DNA of 18,501 bases from an uncultured Eubacteriales bacterium (lineage in GTDB: Bacteria; Bacillota; Clostridia; UMGS1883): positions 1 through 18,501 of the forward strand of contig CAJJUC010000026.1 of NCBI GenBank assembly GCA_905195005.1, read 5' to 3'. Of this stretch, positions 1 to 7,830 are shown piece by piece. The notes below the pieces were generated by a model that saw only the letters and a program-made list of their open reading frames with translations, searched no databases and was not told the origin of the DNA. Numbering within the stretch: position 1 is the first letter of the stretch; each line of letters begins with the position of its first letter. A program made the translations under genes and the position numbers.

Positions 1-1009
1 CGAACACGGACCTCAGGGTGTTTGTTTGCTTCAATTGCATGACATTATTCCTCATTTTATCTTTCGGGAAGATAACGCCGCCGTTTACCATATAAAAGTT
101 TGCGTATGATGCGGCAAGGCGGTCGCCCTCCGTCCGCGGAAGCGTGCCCTCAACCGCGTCAACGCCCTCGCTTTCCTCCGCCGTAATCAGAACGGGCTTA
201 GGAAGATAAAGCTTTGTCACTTCAATTTTGCGCCCCTTTGCGTCGGTTTCGTTTTCAAGGATGCGCAGGTTTTCCGAGCTGATTGCATACTGCGGATCGT
301 TTTCATCATCCGTCCATGCAAGCAGCGCCTTTCCGGGCGCGGTGAATGTGAAAATATTATCAACATGCCCGTTTGTTTCATCAAGATAAATGCCGTTTTT
401 CAGCCATATAATTTTTTCAAGATTAAGATATTCCTTGAGCGTGTCCTCAATTTCTTTTTTCGTCATCAAGCTGTTGCGCCCGCCGCTCAGCAAACATTCT
501 TCAGTGGTTACGAGCGTTCCCTCTCCGTCAACGTGAATTGAACCGCCCTCAAGAATAAAGCCGTGCGCTTTATAGCGTGCCTTTCTTTCGATTTCGCACA
601 TTTTCTGCGCAACCGCGTCGTCGAGATCCCACGGGAAATATAATCCGTCCGTAAGACCGCCCCATGCATTGAAATCCCAGTCAACGCCGCGCACCTCGCA
701 GCCGTTTGTGACAAAGGTTGCACCGCAGTCGCGCACCCATGCGTCGTTGTTTGAAACTTCAAGCACGCGGATATCATCGCTGAGCATGTGGCGCGCGTTT
801 GCATATTGGTCATGATTCACAAGCACGGTAACAGGCTCAAACCTTGATATTGCCGCCGCAACCTCCGCAAAGGTTTTCTGCGCCGGTTTGCCGCCGAGCC
901 GCCAGTTATCGGGGCGCTGCGGCCATATGATATAGGTTCCGTCATGCGGCTCAAATTCTCCGGGCATACGGAAACCGTCATTTTTCGGTGTCGAATCACA
1001 GGTTTTCAT
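1..1009 (-). CDS. aguA: Agmatine deiminase (agmatine iminohydrolase), 3' end cut by window edge
   Basis: Hydrolyses agmatine to N-carbamoylputrescine and ammonia in the cytoplasm, the first step of the agmatine deiminase pathway. The 336 visible residues run from the ATG at 1009 to the edge without a stop. Family landmarks are the N-terminal MPGEFEPHDGTYIIWPQRPD (15-34), DAWVRDCG (89-96), the glutamate region FILEGGSIHVDGEGT (151-165) and GHVDN (214-218), which holds the expected catalytic His and Asp. Family members are about 365-370 residues, so about 30 residues are missing, including the catalytic-cysteine motif GGGNIHC; activity therefore cannot be judged from this window. The start is supported by AAGGA about 6-7 bases upstream. 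It lies 20 bases after the antiporter stop, so the two are almost certainly cotranscribed. Peptidyl-arginine-deiminase-like proteins are the only relatives worth considering, and the neighbours make AguA much more likely. Confidence 0.95.
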   Translation of the reverse strand, partial: MKTCDSTPKNDGFRMPGEFEPHDGTYIIWPQRPDNWRLGGKPAQKTFAEVAAAISRFEPVTVLVNHDQYANARHMLSDDIRVLEVSNNDAWVRDCGATFVTNGCEVRGVDWDFNAWGGLTDGLYFPWDLDDAVAQKMCEIERKARYKAHGFILEGGSIHVDGEGTLVTTEECLLSGGRNSLMTKKEIEDTLKEYLNLEKIIWLKNGIYLDETNGHVDNIFTFTAPGKALLAWTDDENDPQYAISSENLRILENETDAKGRKIEVTKLYLPKPVLITAEESEGVDAVEGTLPRTEGDRLAASYANFYMVNGGVIFPKDKMRNNVMQLKQTNTLRSVF

Positions 1010-1029
1010 ATAAATTCCTTCTTTCTTAT

Positions 1030-2379
1030 TTATTTGCGAACCGCTTTTGCGGCTATCACTTCGCCGATTGCAACTGCAACAACAGTGCCGACAATCAGCG
1101 GCAGCTTTGATGAAAACTCCGTTTTGTCAAGCGGAACAACGCTGAATATAACGGAAAGCACCAAAAGCGCCATCGGAAAGTAGGTCATCAGCTTCAGCTT
1201 CCCCTCGCCGCCGTTTATTTTAAACGGGCGCTTTGCTTTTGGATCGGTGCGGCGCAGCTTCAGAAATGCCGGGAACATCAGAATATACGACATCAGAAGC
1301 GTTACCATGTTCAGCGCGAAAAAGCTCCAGAACACGTCCTCGCTCGGAATAAGCGGCGCGACAAGCACAATCAGCGAGGCAATTATCCCGTTTGTGATAT
1401 TCGCGCCGATGGGCATATCATTTTTATCGGTTCTTCCGAGCGCCGACGGAAGCGCCCCTTGCTGCGCGGCATAACACGCAACGTAATTAACGCCGAGCGA
1501 CCATGAAATCAGGTTTGCCGCCAGCGTGTACAAAAACATCAGTCCGAAAATCGTTATAAGAAAGCCGCCGGTTTTTCCCGTCAGCAGCATAAACGAATCG
1601 ATAAGCCCGCTGCTCGCCGTCAGCTCCTTTGCCGGAACGGCAACGCTTATGCCGAACGCGGCAAGAATATAAAATGCGGCGATGAAAATTCCGCCGAGGA
1701 TAATCGCGCGCGGAATCTCCTTTCCGGGATTCTGCATTTCGGAGGCAAACGTTGTCACAACCTCAAACCCGAGAAAGTTGAATATAATTACGGAAATGTT
1801 CGAAAGGCTGTGAATGTTCAGTCCGGGAACAAAGGTTGCCGGCGAAAAATCGTTTGCCGAACCGCGCGTTATGCTTGCGTATATTCCTAAAATACCGATT
1901 GCAAGCATCAGAACAGCTTTAAAAATCGCCGCAATGTTCAGAATCCATTTGCTGTCGCTTATTTTAAAGCAGCTCACCGTGACAACCGCCCAGATGAATA
2001 CGAGCTGCCACACAATTGACGAAAACGTTCCCAATTGCAGCTTGAAAACGCTTCCGATAACATCGGTGAAAAGCACCGCGAGCGATCCCATCCATAACGG
2101 GAAATTGATATAGTAGTACCATGCGGCGCGTGAGCCCCATTTTGCGCCGAAGGCGCGCTTTATCCAGTCAAAAATGCCGCCCTCGTCCTCATATGCGGTT
2201 CCCAGCTCCGCCGAAATCATGGCATACGGCAGAAAAAATCCTATAAGCAGGAATATCCACCAGAAAAACTGCGAATTGCCGATTGCCGCCGCCGGAGCAG
2301 CCGATTCGACAACAAGTACAATGCACACGGCTGCAAGAACGGCGTCAAACAGCCGAAATTTTTTTGTTTTATTTTCCAT
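1030..2379 (-). CDS. aguD: APC-superfamily amino acid/polyamine permease, probable agmatine/putrescine antiporter
   Basis: A 449-residue multi-spanning membrane protein with about twelve hydrophobic segments. It starts MENKTKKFRLFDAVLAAVCI, the usual short cytoplasmic N-terminus followed by the first APC helix. Family landmarks are FFLPYAMISAELGTAYEDEG near residues 48-67, the FNFLGFEVVTTFASEMQNPGKEIPRAI region in the middle, and NYVACYAAQQGALPSALGR before the last helices. From sequence alone it is an APC permease. The agmatine/putrescine assignment rests on its place between putrescine carbamoyltransferase and agmatine deiminase, the same B-D-A order as the known agu operons of Enterococcus. 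The ATG at 2379 has AAGG 7 bases upstream and lies 10 bases after the ptcA stop, consistent with translational coupling. Expected role: import agmatine and export putrescine. A glutamate/GABA-type or other amino acid exchanger cannot be excluded by sequence. Confidence 0.88.
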   Translation of the reverse strand: MENKTKKFRLFDAVLAAVCIVLVVESAAPAAAIGNSQFFWWIFLLIGFFLPYAMISAELGTAYEDEGGIFDWIKRAFGAKWGSRAAWYYYINFPLWMGSLAVLFTDVIGSVFKLQLGTFSSIVWQLVFIWAVVTVSCFKISDSKWILNIAAIFKAVLMLAIGILGIYASITRGSANDFSPATFVPGLNIHSLSNISVIIFNFLGFEVVTTFASEMQNPGKEIPRAIILGGIFIAAFYILAAFGISVAVPAKELTASSGLIDSFMLLTGKTGGFLITIFGLMFLYTLAANLISWSLGVNYVACYAAQQGALPSALGRTDKNDMPIGANITNGIIASLIVLVAPLIPSEDVFWSFFALNMVTLLMSYILMFPAFLKLRRTDPKAKRPFKINGGEGKLKLMTYFPMALLVLSVIFSVVPLDKTEFSSKLPLIVGTVVAVAIGEVIAAKAVRK

Positions 2380-2389
2380 AATGCTACCT

Positions 2390-3406
2390 TCATCTGCTTC
2401 TTAATATTTTATTGAGCGCATCGTCCACGCCTGCCTTTGCCGCGCTCATGACAAATTCGTTCGGGAGAGAGTCCGCAAGGAGATACACAAGGATTCCGCG
2501 CATTGCCGTCAGTCTGTTTTCCGCTTCATCAAATGCGATTGAGTACGGCGCGTCGAGCACCTCGTCCACAACCTCCTCGCCGCGGCTCGCCGGCAGGCAG
2601 TGCAGAAACTTAACGTGCGGAGCTGCTTTTTTAACCATCTGCGGCGTAACCTGATATTTCGGCATGAAAATTGCAAGCCGCTCCTCCTTGGAAAGCTCGG
2701 CGTTGTAAAGCCCGTACCAAACATCGGTATAAATAAAGTCCGCGTCACGCAGCGCCTCGTCCTCGTTGTCGGTCACCGTGCACGAACCGCCGGAAACGGC
2801 AGCGTTTTCCTTGCCGATGCTCTGCATTTTTTCGCTGAGCTGATGCCCCTCCGGTCCGAAATGCACAAAGTTCATTCCGAGCTTTGTCGTCATCATCATT
2901 GTTGACGCGCAAACCTGCGTTGCATCGCCGACAAACACGATTTTGCAATCCTCGATCTTCTTTCCCTCGGGAAGATGCTCAAACATGGTGATTGCGTCTC
3001 CGATTTCCTGCGTGGGATGATTATAGTCGCTCATTCCGTTGATAACGGGAATGTCGGCGCAGCGTGCAAGCTCGGTAATTGTTTTGTGCGCGTCAACGCG
3101 CGCCATGATAATATCAACCAGGCGCGAAAGCACGCGCGCAGTATCCTCCATGGTTTCATGTCCGCCGAGCTGAATCTGCCCGGGCGCAAGATACTGTGCG
3201 TGACCGCCGAGCTGCTGCATTGCCGTTTCAAACGAAACGCGCGTGCGCGTTGAGCTTTGCTGAAAAATCATTCCGAGCGTTTTGTTTTTCAGCAGCTGCG
3301 GATAATATCCGTTTTTAATCGCCTTTTTAATCGCAAGGCTGATGTTTATGATGTGCATTATTTCTTCCTTTGTAAATTCCTGTGTATCAACGAGATTTTT
3401 GCGCAT
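2390..3406 (-). CDS. ptcA: Putrescine carbamoyltransferase
   Basis: Converts N-carbamoylputrescine and phosphate to putrescine and carbamoyl phosphate, second step of the agmatine deiminase pathway (also called aguB). The 338-residue length matches the family. Visible transcarbamoylase motifs are the carbamoyl-phosphate loop SSTRTR (51-56), HPTQ (130-133) and HCLPA (269-273). The substrate-side motif is DVWYGLY (228-234). YGLY is the signature reported for putrescine carbamoyltransferases, in place of the SMG motif of ornithine carbamoyltransferase, so I prefer PTCase over argF/arcB. The open frame extends upstream to 3688, but that part overlaps the divergent promoter and gene. The ATG at 3406 is chosen because AAAGGA lies 11 bases upstream and MRKNLVDTQEFTKEE fits family N-termini; the ATG at 3418 would overlap that site. 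First visible gene of the operon ptcA-aguD-aguA. Confidence 0.94.
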   Translation of the reverse strand: MRKNLVDTQEFTKEEIMHIINISLAIKKAIKNGYYPQLLKNKTLGMIFQQSSTRTRVSFETAMQQLGGHAQYLAPGQIQLGGHETMEDTARVLSRLVDIIMARVDAHKTITELARCADIPVINGMSDYNHPTQEIGDAITMFEHLPEGKKIEDCKIVFVGDATQVCASTMMMTTKLGMNFVHFGPEGHQLSEKMQSIGKENAAVSGGSCTVTDNEDEALRDADFIYTDVWYGLYNAELSKEERLAIFMPKYQVTPQMVKKAAPHVKFLHCLPASRGEEVVDEVLDAPYSIAFDEAENRLTAMRGILVYLLADSLPNEFVMSAAKAGVDDALNKILRSR

Positions 3407-3417
3407 AAAACAATCCA

Positions 3418-3423
3418 TCCTTT
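3418..3423 (-). promoter_or_regulatory. Ribosome binding site that fixes the ptcA start
   Basis: Minus-strand AAAGGA sits 11 bases before the ATG at 3406 and directly abuts the alternative ATG at 3418, which makes that alternative unusable. This supports a 338-residue product over the longer open frame. Confidence 0.6.
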
Positions 3424-3457
3424 CAATCGGGTATAATGCCCTTTTTTCGGTAATATT

Positions 3458-3501
3458 ATGACCGCTTTTGTTTTTTTTATTCGTATTTGACTGCCGGTCA
3501 T
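3458..3501. repeat. Inverted repeat in the divergent promoter region
   Basis: ATGACCG at 3458-3464 and its exact reverse complement CGGTCAT at 3495-3501 are separated by 30 bases. The right arm abuts the -35 hexamer of the plus-strand promoter, and the left arm lies about 40 bases upstream of the ptcA ribosome binding site. The two arms are 37 bases apart centre to centre, about three and a half helical turns. This could be a paired regulator site between the agmatine operon and the large gene; the assignment is inference only. A run of eight T lies between the arms. Confidence 0.35.
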
Positions 3502-3529
3502 TGACATATTTTATATAATGAAGTATAAT
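3501..3529 (+). promoter_or_regulatory. Consensus housekeeping-sigma promoter for the giant secreted-protein gene
   Basis: TTGACA at 3501-3506 and TATAAT at 3524-3529 both match the sigma-A/sigma-70 consensus at six of six positions, with an exact 17-base spacer that is AT-rich. The expected transcript start is about 3536, giving a 5' leader of under 30 bases. GGGGAGG at 3548-3554 then precedes the ATG at 3564 by 9 bases. Such a promoter should be strong without an activator, so regulation, if any, would be by repression. Confidence 0.88.
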
Positions 3530-3563
3530 ATTTACAAAAATAGCAAAGGGGAGGAAGGCACGA

Positions 3564-6500
3564 ATGAAAAAAATTTTTTCGGCATTGATATTTGTGCTGA
3601 TTGCAATTTTCTGCCTTTCGTCGGCTGCATTTGCCGAGGAGGAAAATGAAATCGCGCTTATGTCAATGAGCGGCGGACTGAGCTTCACCGAATTTGCGCT
3701 TTATGATGAAAGCGGCGCAACCTCGGCGCGACTGCTTGAAAACCATAATATGAAAGCGACGGTCACGCTTGCAAATTCGCGCGCGGCGGCGCGGAATTAT
3801 TATGCCGTTTTGGCAATTTACACTGACGGCGGCGCGCTTTCGCAGTGTATTTCTCAAAGCGGAAGCCTTGAAAGCTATATTGATAATTCCGACAGCACGG
3901 GAATGAAAAACCTGAGCTTCAGTTTTAAAATCCCGAAGCTTACGGAGGAAACCGAGCTTAAACTAATGCTTTTTGAAGCTCCGTCAATTCTCGCGCCGAA
4001 CGGCAGCGTTTATTATACTGCCGATAAAAACGGAGTTTATCAGTGCACCGGCGGATTGAAAACCGATATAAACACCGATGTGTATTACTGGGAGGGCGTT
4101 GTAACCCAAACACCCATGGTGCAGTATGAACGTAATGGCTACAGATCAACCGACACACCTAAAATCTGTATCGACGGCTATTATATTATCAACGACGGAG
4201 GCATTGAGGTGAAACACAGCGACATGCTGTCCGCCGAATGCGGAAGCATTGAAAACATTGATTCGTATTTCGGGAAAAATGTCTGTGCGTATATCACGCA
4301 GAAGGAATCTGCCGAAACGGGAAACTATGTTTTGTGCGATATCCGCGAAAAGAACAATACATCTGTTTCGATGACCAATTTGCAGCTGGTTGATGCCGAT
4401 GATTATGAGTATACTGTTAAGGGTGAAATCGGCTACAGGGAAAAGGGCTCGTATAAGGTCAAAACGCTTAATCTTGACCGGCAAGTTCGCCTGTATGCCA
4501 ATTACTGTCAGCATTCAATTAACGGATATGAATTTTCAACACAAGACATTGAGGGGTATATGGGCAACGGCGGCAGAATTGAGCTGATTGACAACGACAA
4601 CGATACCGAAATTGAATATATCCTTGTCAGCGCGTGGAAGGATGAAGGAACGGTTAAGTCTGTAAGCAGCGCGGATGGACTTTACTCATTTAAGCTCTAC
4701 CGCGGCAACCTCGGAGATATCGACACAACGGATTCCGAATCGCTCGTGAAAATATACAGGGACGGCGTTTTGGCGGATGTTTCGGCAATCTGCGAGGGTG
4801 ACACGGTTACGACAATGGAGGTTAACAAGAATGTTCGCATGCTTTTCGTGTCCTCCGGAAAGGTGACCGGCATTGTCGACGCTTATGATTCATTAGAGGG
4901 TACGGTTACTGTTGCAGGCAAGGAGTACCGACTTTCTCCGTTTCTCCCGAAAAGTCCTTCAAGCATGAAGGAGGAAGAGGGAATATTCTACCTGAATACC
5001 AACGGCGAAATTGCGCACGTTGAATCAACAGCTGTGAAAAATTACGGCTTTGTTCTCGCGGTGGATAAGGAAACGGGAATTAACGACGGCTATGTGATGC
5101 AGGTTGCCCTTTCGGACGGCACAATTGCCGAGTATTATGTTGCGGCAAGGGCAAAGTTTTATGACAAGAACGGCGCTGTCGTGGCAGGCAATGACCAAGC
5201 AACCGCGCAGAGAATTGCAGCGCTTATCGGCAACGGGAATCTCGGGGCAAGCGCTGTAAAAGCAACAACAGAAAAGGCTGTCAACGGAGGGTTTGATTTT
5301 GAAATAAAGAATGGGAAAATAACAAAAATAAAATCGCTTCAGGGCGATTCCATCAGCTATCTTAATGCCAACACAAAGCGCTATAATGCCGAGGCAATGA
5401 GCTACGGCAGCGCCGAGTTTGATAAAAATACAGTTGTATTCGCGATTGATAAGAAGTACGGAGCGGACGCGGTTTCCGAAATCATGGACTATGATGTGAT
5501 AATCGGAAAGGTCTCGGACTTCTTCTGCGACGGGGACGACGCCCTTACCTTCATCGCTCTTGACGAGGACGGCGGAATATGCGGCGCGGCAGTCGCCTTT
5601 GATATTCAAAGGGGAATAGCCGATGGCAGCGCGCCGCTTGTTGTGACGGAAGTCAAAACGGAAACATATAGCGGTGACGATGCAGTGCGTGTGTTCGGAA
5701 TCAGAAACGGCAAGGAATTTTCGTGCATTATATATGACCGCAACGCGGATTATGAATCCGCGGTTTATCCCGAGGAATTGCGAACCGGCGATGTTATCAT
5801 GATTTCCGCGCCCGATAAGAACGGCGTTTCGGACGATTTCAAAACGCTTTACACAAGCAGAACAAGAACCGTCGACTCTTCCGCCGCACAGGGCAGCGCT
5901 ATGGACGGCGTTTACAATGCGGCAGGAAATCTTGACATTGAAAGAACAAAGGCTTCGGCGTCAAAATTCTATCTTGACGTTGATGTTCGTAACAGCGGCG
6001 GTATATTTGCAGTAACGGAGGACGGCATCGCAATGAAATCCTCCGCGCGTTACACGCTTGTGGACTTCACCGAAAACAGTGAATTTCCGCAGATTTCGGC
6101 TGCATCGAGCAGCGCAATCAGCACAAACAGGAAATATACATCGTATATTTTCGTGCGAGTGTATGACGATTCGCTTTCTGCCGTCGTTGTGTACAGGGAT
6201 AATGCCGGAGCTTCGGCTGACGCCGTGCGTAAATATATAAGCCCGGCTGCTGCAAAATACATGGGCGGCGGAGAATATATGCTCGAGCTTATCGGCAGCA
6301 ACGGAGCGGACGCATATCCCATAAATGAAAACTGCACCGTGGTAGGAGCGGGATATGTAAACCAAGGCGCGAAGGCTGCATATGATTATATCGGAACAGT
6401 TGAAGGGAAAAACAAAGATAATGTTCCGATTTATGAATACACGGTTACGAATGATGAAATAACCTCGGTTAAAGCCGTTTCACTCAACGGCTCGGCGGAC

Positions 6501-7397
6501 AGCGTGAGCAAGGCGGATTACTCTGCCGCAGCATACGGCTTTAAGGATATGGCGCTCACAAAGGACACTGCGCTTATTGAAATCCTCTGCGATAAGGAGG
6601 GAACGGCGATATCTGCCGATTGTGCGGATATTGGCAAAATACTTGGGAGCGAATGCAGCGCCGCATGGATGGAAAGCGGCGGCGCGGTCTCGGCAGTGGT
6701 ATTTTTCCGCAATGTCGAAATCCCGGTTTATTCGCTTCTGACAGCTGTTGACATGAGTGTCGGGATTAACGACAGCTACATAATTCAAGCCTTCATGCAG
6801 AACGGGGCGGTAAGAGAATATGAGCTTGCGCAATCGGTCAGAGTTGACGGCGTGAAATTTTCTGACAGCAAGGCTGCTCAAAAGCTCTCCGGTCTTATCG
6901 GAACAACCGGAAATTATCCGGTAAGGCTTACTGCTGCCAATGCGGCGAATGCGATTGTCAGCCTATCCGTTAATGAGAGCGGCAAGGTCAGCGCAATAAC
7001 AACCTTTGGCGGCAGCTCACTGAACTACCTTGATTCAAACGCGCTGAAGTACAATGCCGCAAGCATGACCTACGGCGGAGCAGCGTTCAATGAAGATACT
7101 GTTCTTTTCGCGGTAAAGGATTTCTACGGCAGCTCCGATGAGGTCAGAGCCGACAGCATTAAAATCGGTATGGTCGGAGATTACCTTAAAAACGGCAGAA
7201 GCTACAGTATTGCCGCGGCTGATAAATCGGGTTCTGTATACCGCGCCGCCGTTGTGTTCGGCGCACGGATTGAGCCTGACAGCCTTTCGCCCGTTATGAC
7301 GGTTTTTTCAACGCAGGAATGTGAGTATAACGGCGACAGCGCGGCTATTGTTTACGGGGGTTCGCGGCGGTGTGAAAACAAGTGTTATTATATATAA
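3564..7397 (+). CDS. Giant secreted protein of unknown function, 5' part of a frame-interrupted gene
   Basis: As read, this frame encodes 1277 residues. A signal peptide is clear: MKK, a hydrophobic stretch, then AFA before EE, with predicted cleavage after residue 24. Residues about 30-165 look like a secreted beta-sandwich domain of the kind found at the start of clostridial surface proteins (inference). Residues 165-490 include an acidic Asp-rich loop DNDND (343-347) that could bind calcium. Module A spans residues 493-880, a linker 881-1052, and module B begins at 1053. The last 12 or so residues after GGGGG at 7356-7360 are out-of-frame translation ending at TAA 7395-7397. No sortase motif, S-layer homology repeats, enzyme motif or transmembrane helix was found, so how it stays on the cell, if it does, is unknown. 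Likely extracellular or wall-associated. Transcribed divergently from the agmatine operon from a consensus promoter. Confidence 0.85.
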   Translation: MKKIFSALIFVLIAIFCLSSAAFAEEENEIALMSMSGGLSFTEFALYDESGATSARLLENHNMKATVTLANSRAAARNYYAVLAIYTDGGALSQCISQSGSLESYIDNSDSTGMKNLSFSFKIPKLTEETELKLMLFEAPSILAPNGSVYYTADKNGVYQCTGGLKTDINTDVYYWEGVVTQTPMVQYERNGYRSTDTPKICIDGYYIINDGGIEVKHSDMLSAECGSIENIDSYFGKNVCAYITQKESAETGNYVLCDIREKNNTSVSMTNLQLVDADDYEYTVKGEIGYREKGSYKVKTLNLDRQVRLYANYCQHSINGYEFSTQDIEGYMGNGGRIELIDNDNDTEIEYILVSAWKDEGTVKSVSSADGLYSFKLYRGNLGDIDTTDSESLVKIYRDGVLADVSAICEGDTVTTMEVNKNVRMLFVSSGKVTGIVDAYDSLEGTVTVAGKEYRLSPFLPKSPSSMKEEEGIFYLNTNGEIAHVESTAVKNYGFVLAVDKETGINDGYVMQVALSDGTIAEYYVAARAKFYDKNGAVVAGNDQATAQRIAALIGNGNLGASAVKATTEKAVNGGFDFEIKNGKITKIKSLQGDSISYLNANTKRYNAEAMSYGSAEFDKNTVVFAIDKKYGADAVSEIMDYDVIIGKVSDFFCDGDDALTFIALDEDGGICGAAVAFDIQRGIADGSAPLVVTEVKTETYSGDDAVRVFGIRNGKEFSCIIYDRNADYESAVYPEELRTGDVIMISAPDKNGVSDDFKTLYTSRTRTVDSSAAQGSAMDGVYNAAGNLDIERTKASASKFYLDVDVRNSGGIFAVTEDGIAMKSSARYTLVDFTENSEFPQISAASSSAISTNRKYTSYIFVRVYDDSLSAVVVYRDNAGASADAVRKYISPAAAKYMGGGEYMLELIGSNGADAYPINENCTVVGAGYVNQGAKAAYDYIGTVEGKNKDNVPIYEYTVTNDEITSVKAVSLNGSADSVSKADYSAAAYGFKDMALTKDTALIEILCDKEGTAISADCADIGKILGSECSAAWMESGGAVSAVVFFRNVEIPVYSLLTAVDMSVGINDSYIIQAFMQNGAVREYELAQSVRVDGVKFSDSKAAQKLSGLIGTTGNYPVRLTAANAANAIVSLSVNESGKVSAITTFGGSSLNYLDSNALKYNAASMTYGGAAFNEDTVLFAVKDFYGSSDEVRADSIKIGMVGDYLKNGRSYSIAAADKSGSVYRAAVVFGARIEPDSLSPVMTVFSTQECEYNGDSAAIVYGGSRRCENKCYYI
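5040..6203 (+). repeat. Internal protein module A of the giant secreted protein
   Basis: Residues 493-880. It begins NYGFVLAVDKETGINDGYVM, contains LNANTKRYNAEAMSYG at about residue 600 and GVSDDFKTLY further on, and ends near VVVYRDN. Each landmark has a counterpart at nearly the same offset in modules B and C (107, 103 and 111 residues from the module start for the LN/LD-type motif). A and C are visibly closer to each other than either is to B. Confidence 0.85.
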
Positions 7398-7830
7398 CGA
7401 GGACGATGATTTCACAAGCACGATTTATCCCGACAGGCTTTGCGGCGGAGATATTATTCAGCTTTCGGAAATAAGAAATAACGTTGCTCCGGACTTTGTC
7501 ACGATATACAACGGGGAGCTGACGGAGAATGCCCTGGGCGGAGATACTGAAAACGCCGTTTATAACGGTTTCGGAAATATTGCGTCATTGAAGCAGGGCT
7601 CGATTACGATTGACAGCGCAATCATGTCGGGAGCTTCGGAAATCGTTAAAGCGGGGGCGGAAATCAGACTTTCGCCGAGCGCTGCGGTGACTGTTGTCGG
7701 TTATGTGGATGGCTACAAAGCCGAATATGTGGAGGCGCTCAGCTCGCTTTCGGGCGTGAATGCGGAAAAGGCATACATCAGATATAAAAACGGCGCTGCG
7801 CAGGATATTGTTCTGTTTGATACAACGCAG
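6720..7830 (+). repeat. Internal protein module B of the giant secreted protein, containing the frameshift
   Basis: Residues 1053-1422 of the frame-corrected protein. It begins IPVYSLLTAVDMSVGINDSY, has LDSNALKYNAASMTYG at residue 1156, and after the frameshift continues VRGGVKTSVIIYNEDDDF and APDFVTIYNG. The alignment with A and C continues without a gap once one G of the run 7356-7360 is removed. It is the most diverged of the three copies, and its C-terminal third is hard to align with A or C. Confidence 0.8.

Noticed and set aside
3448..3475. Possible catabolite-repression (cre) site near AAAAGCGGTCAT on the minus strand
   Set aside because: The core AAnCG is present, but at least four consensus positions mismatch, so it is not supportable.
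3407..3688. N-terminal extension of the ptcA open frame to 3688
   Set aside because: It covers the divergent promoter and the start of the plus-strand gene, shows no family similarity, and a ribosome binding site fixes the start at 3406.
4146..6881. Several minus-strand open frames of 95-194 codons opposite the giant gene
   Set aside because: They are antisense to a frame with clear signal peptide and module homology, have no ribosome binding sites that stand out, and their products look like back-translations of the repeats.
7321..7400. Independent translation start at GTG 7321 for the 3' part of the giant gene
   Set aside because: The first codons are out-of-frame translation of module B, and there is no promoter, convincing ribosome binding site or signal peptide; a frameshift explains the data better.
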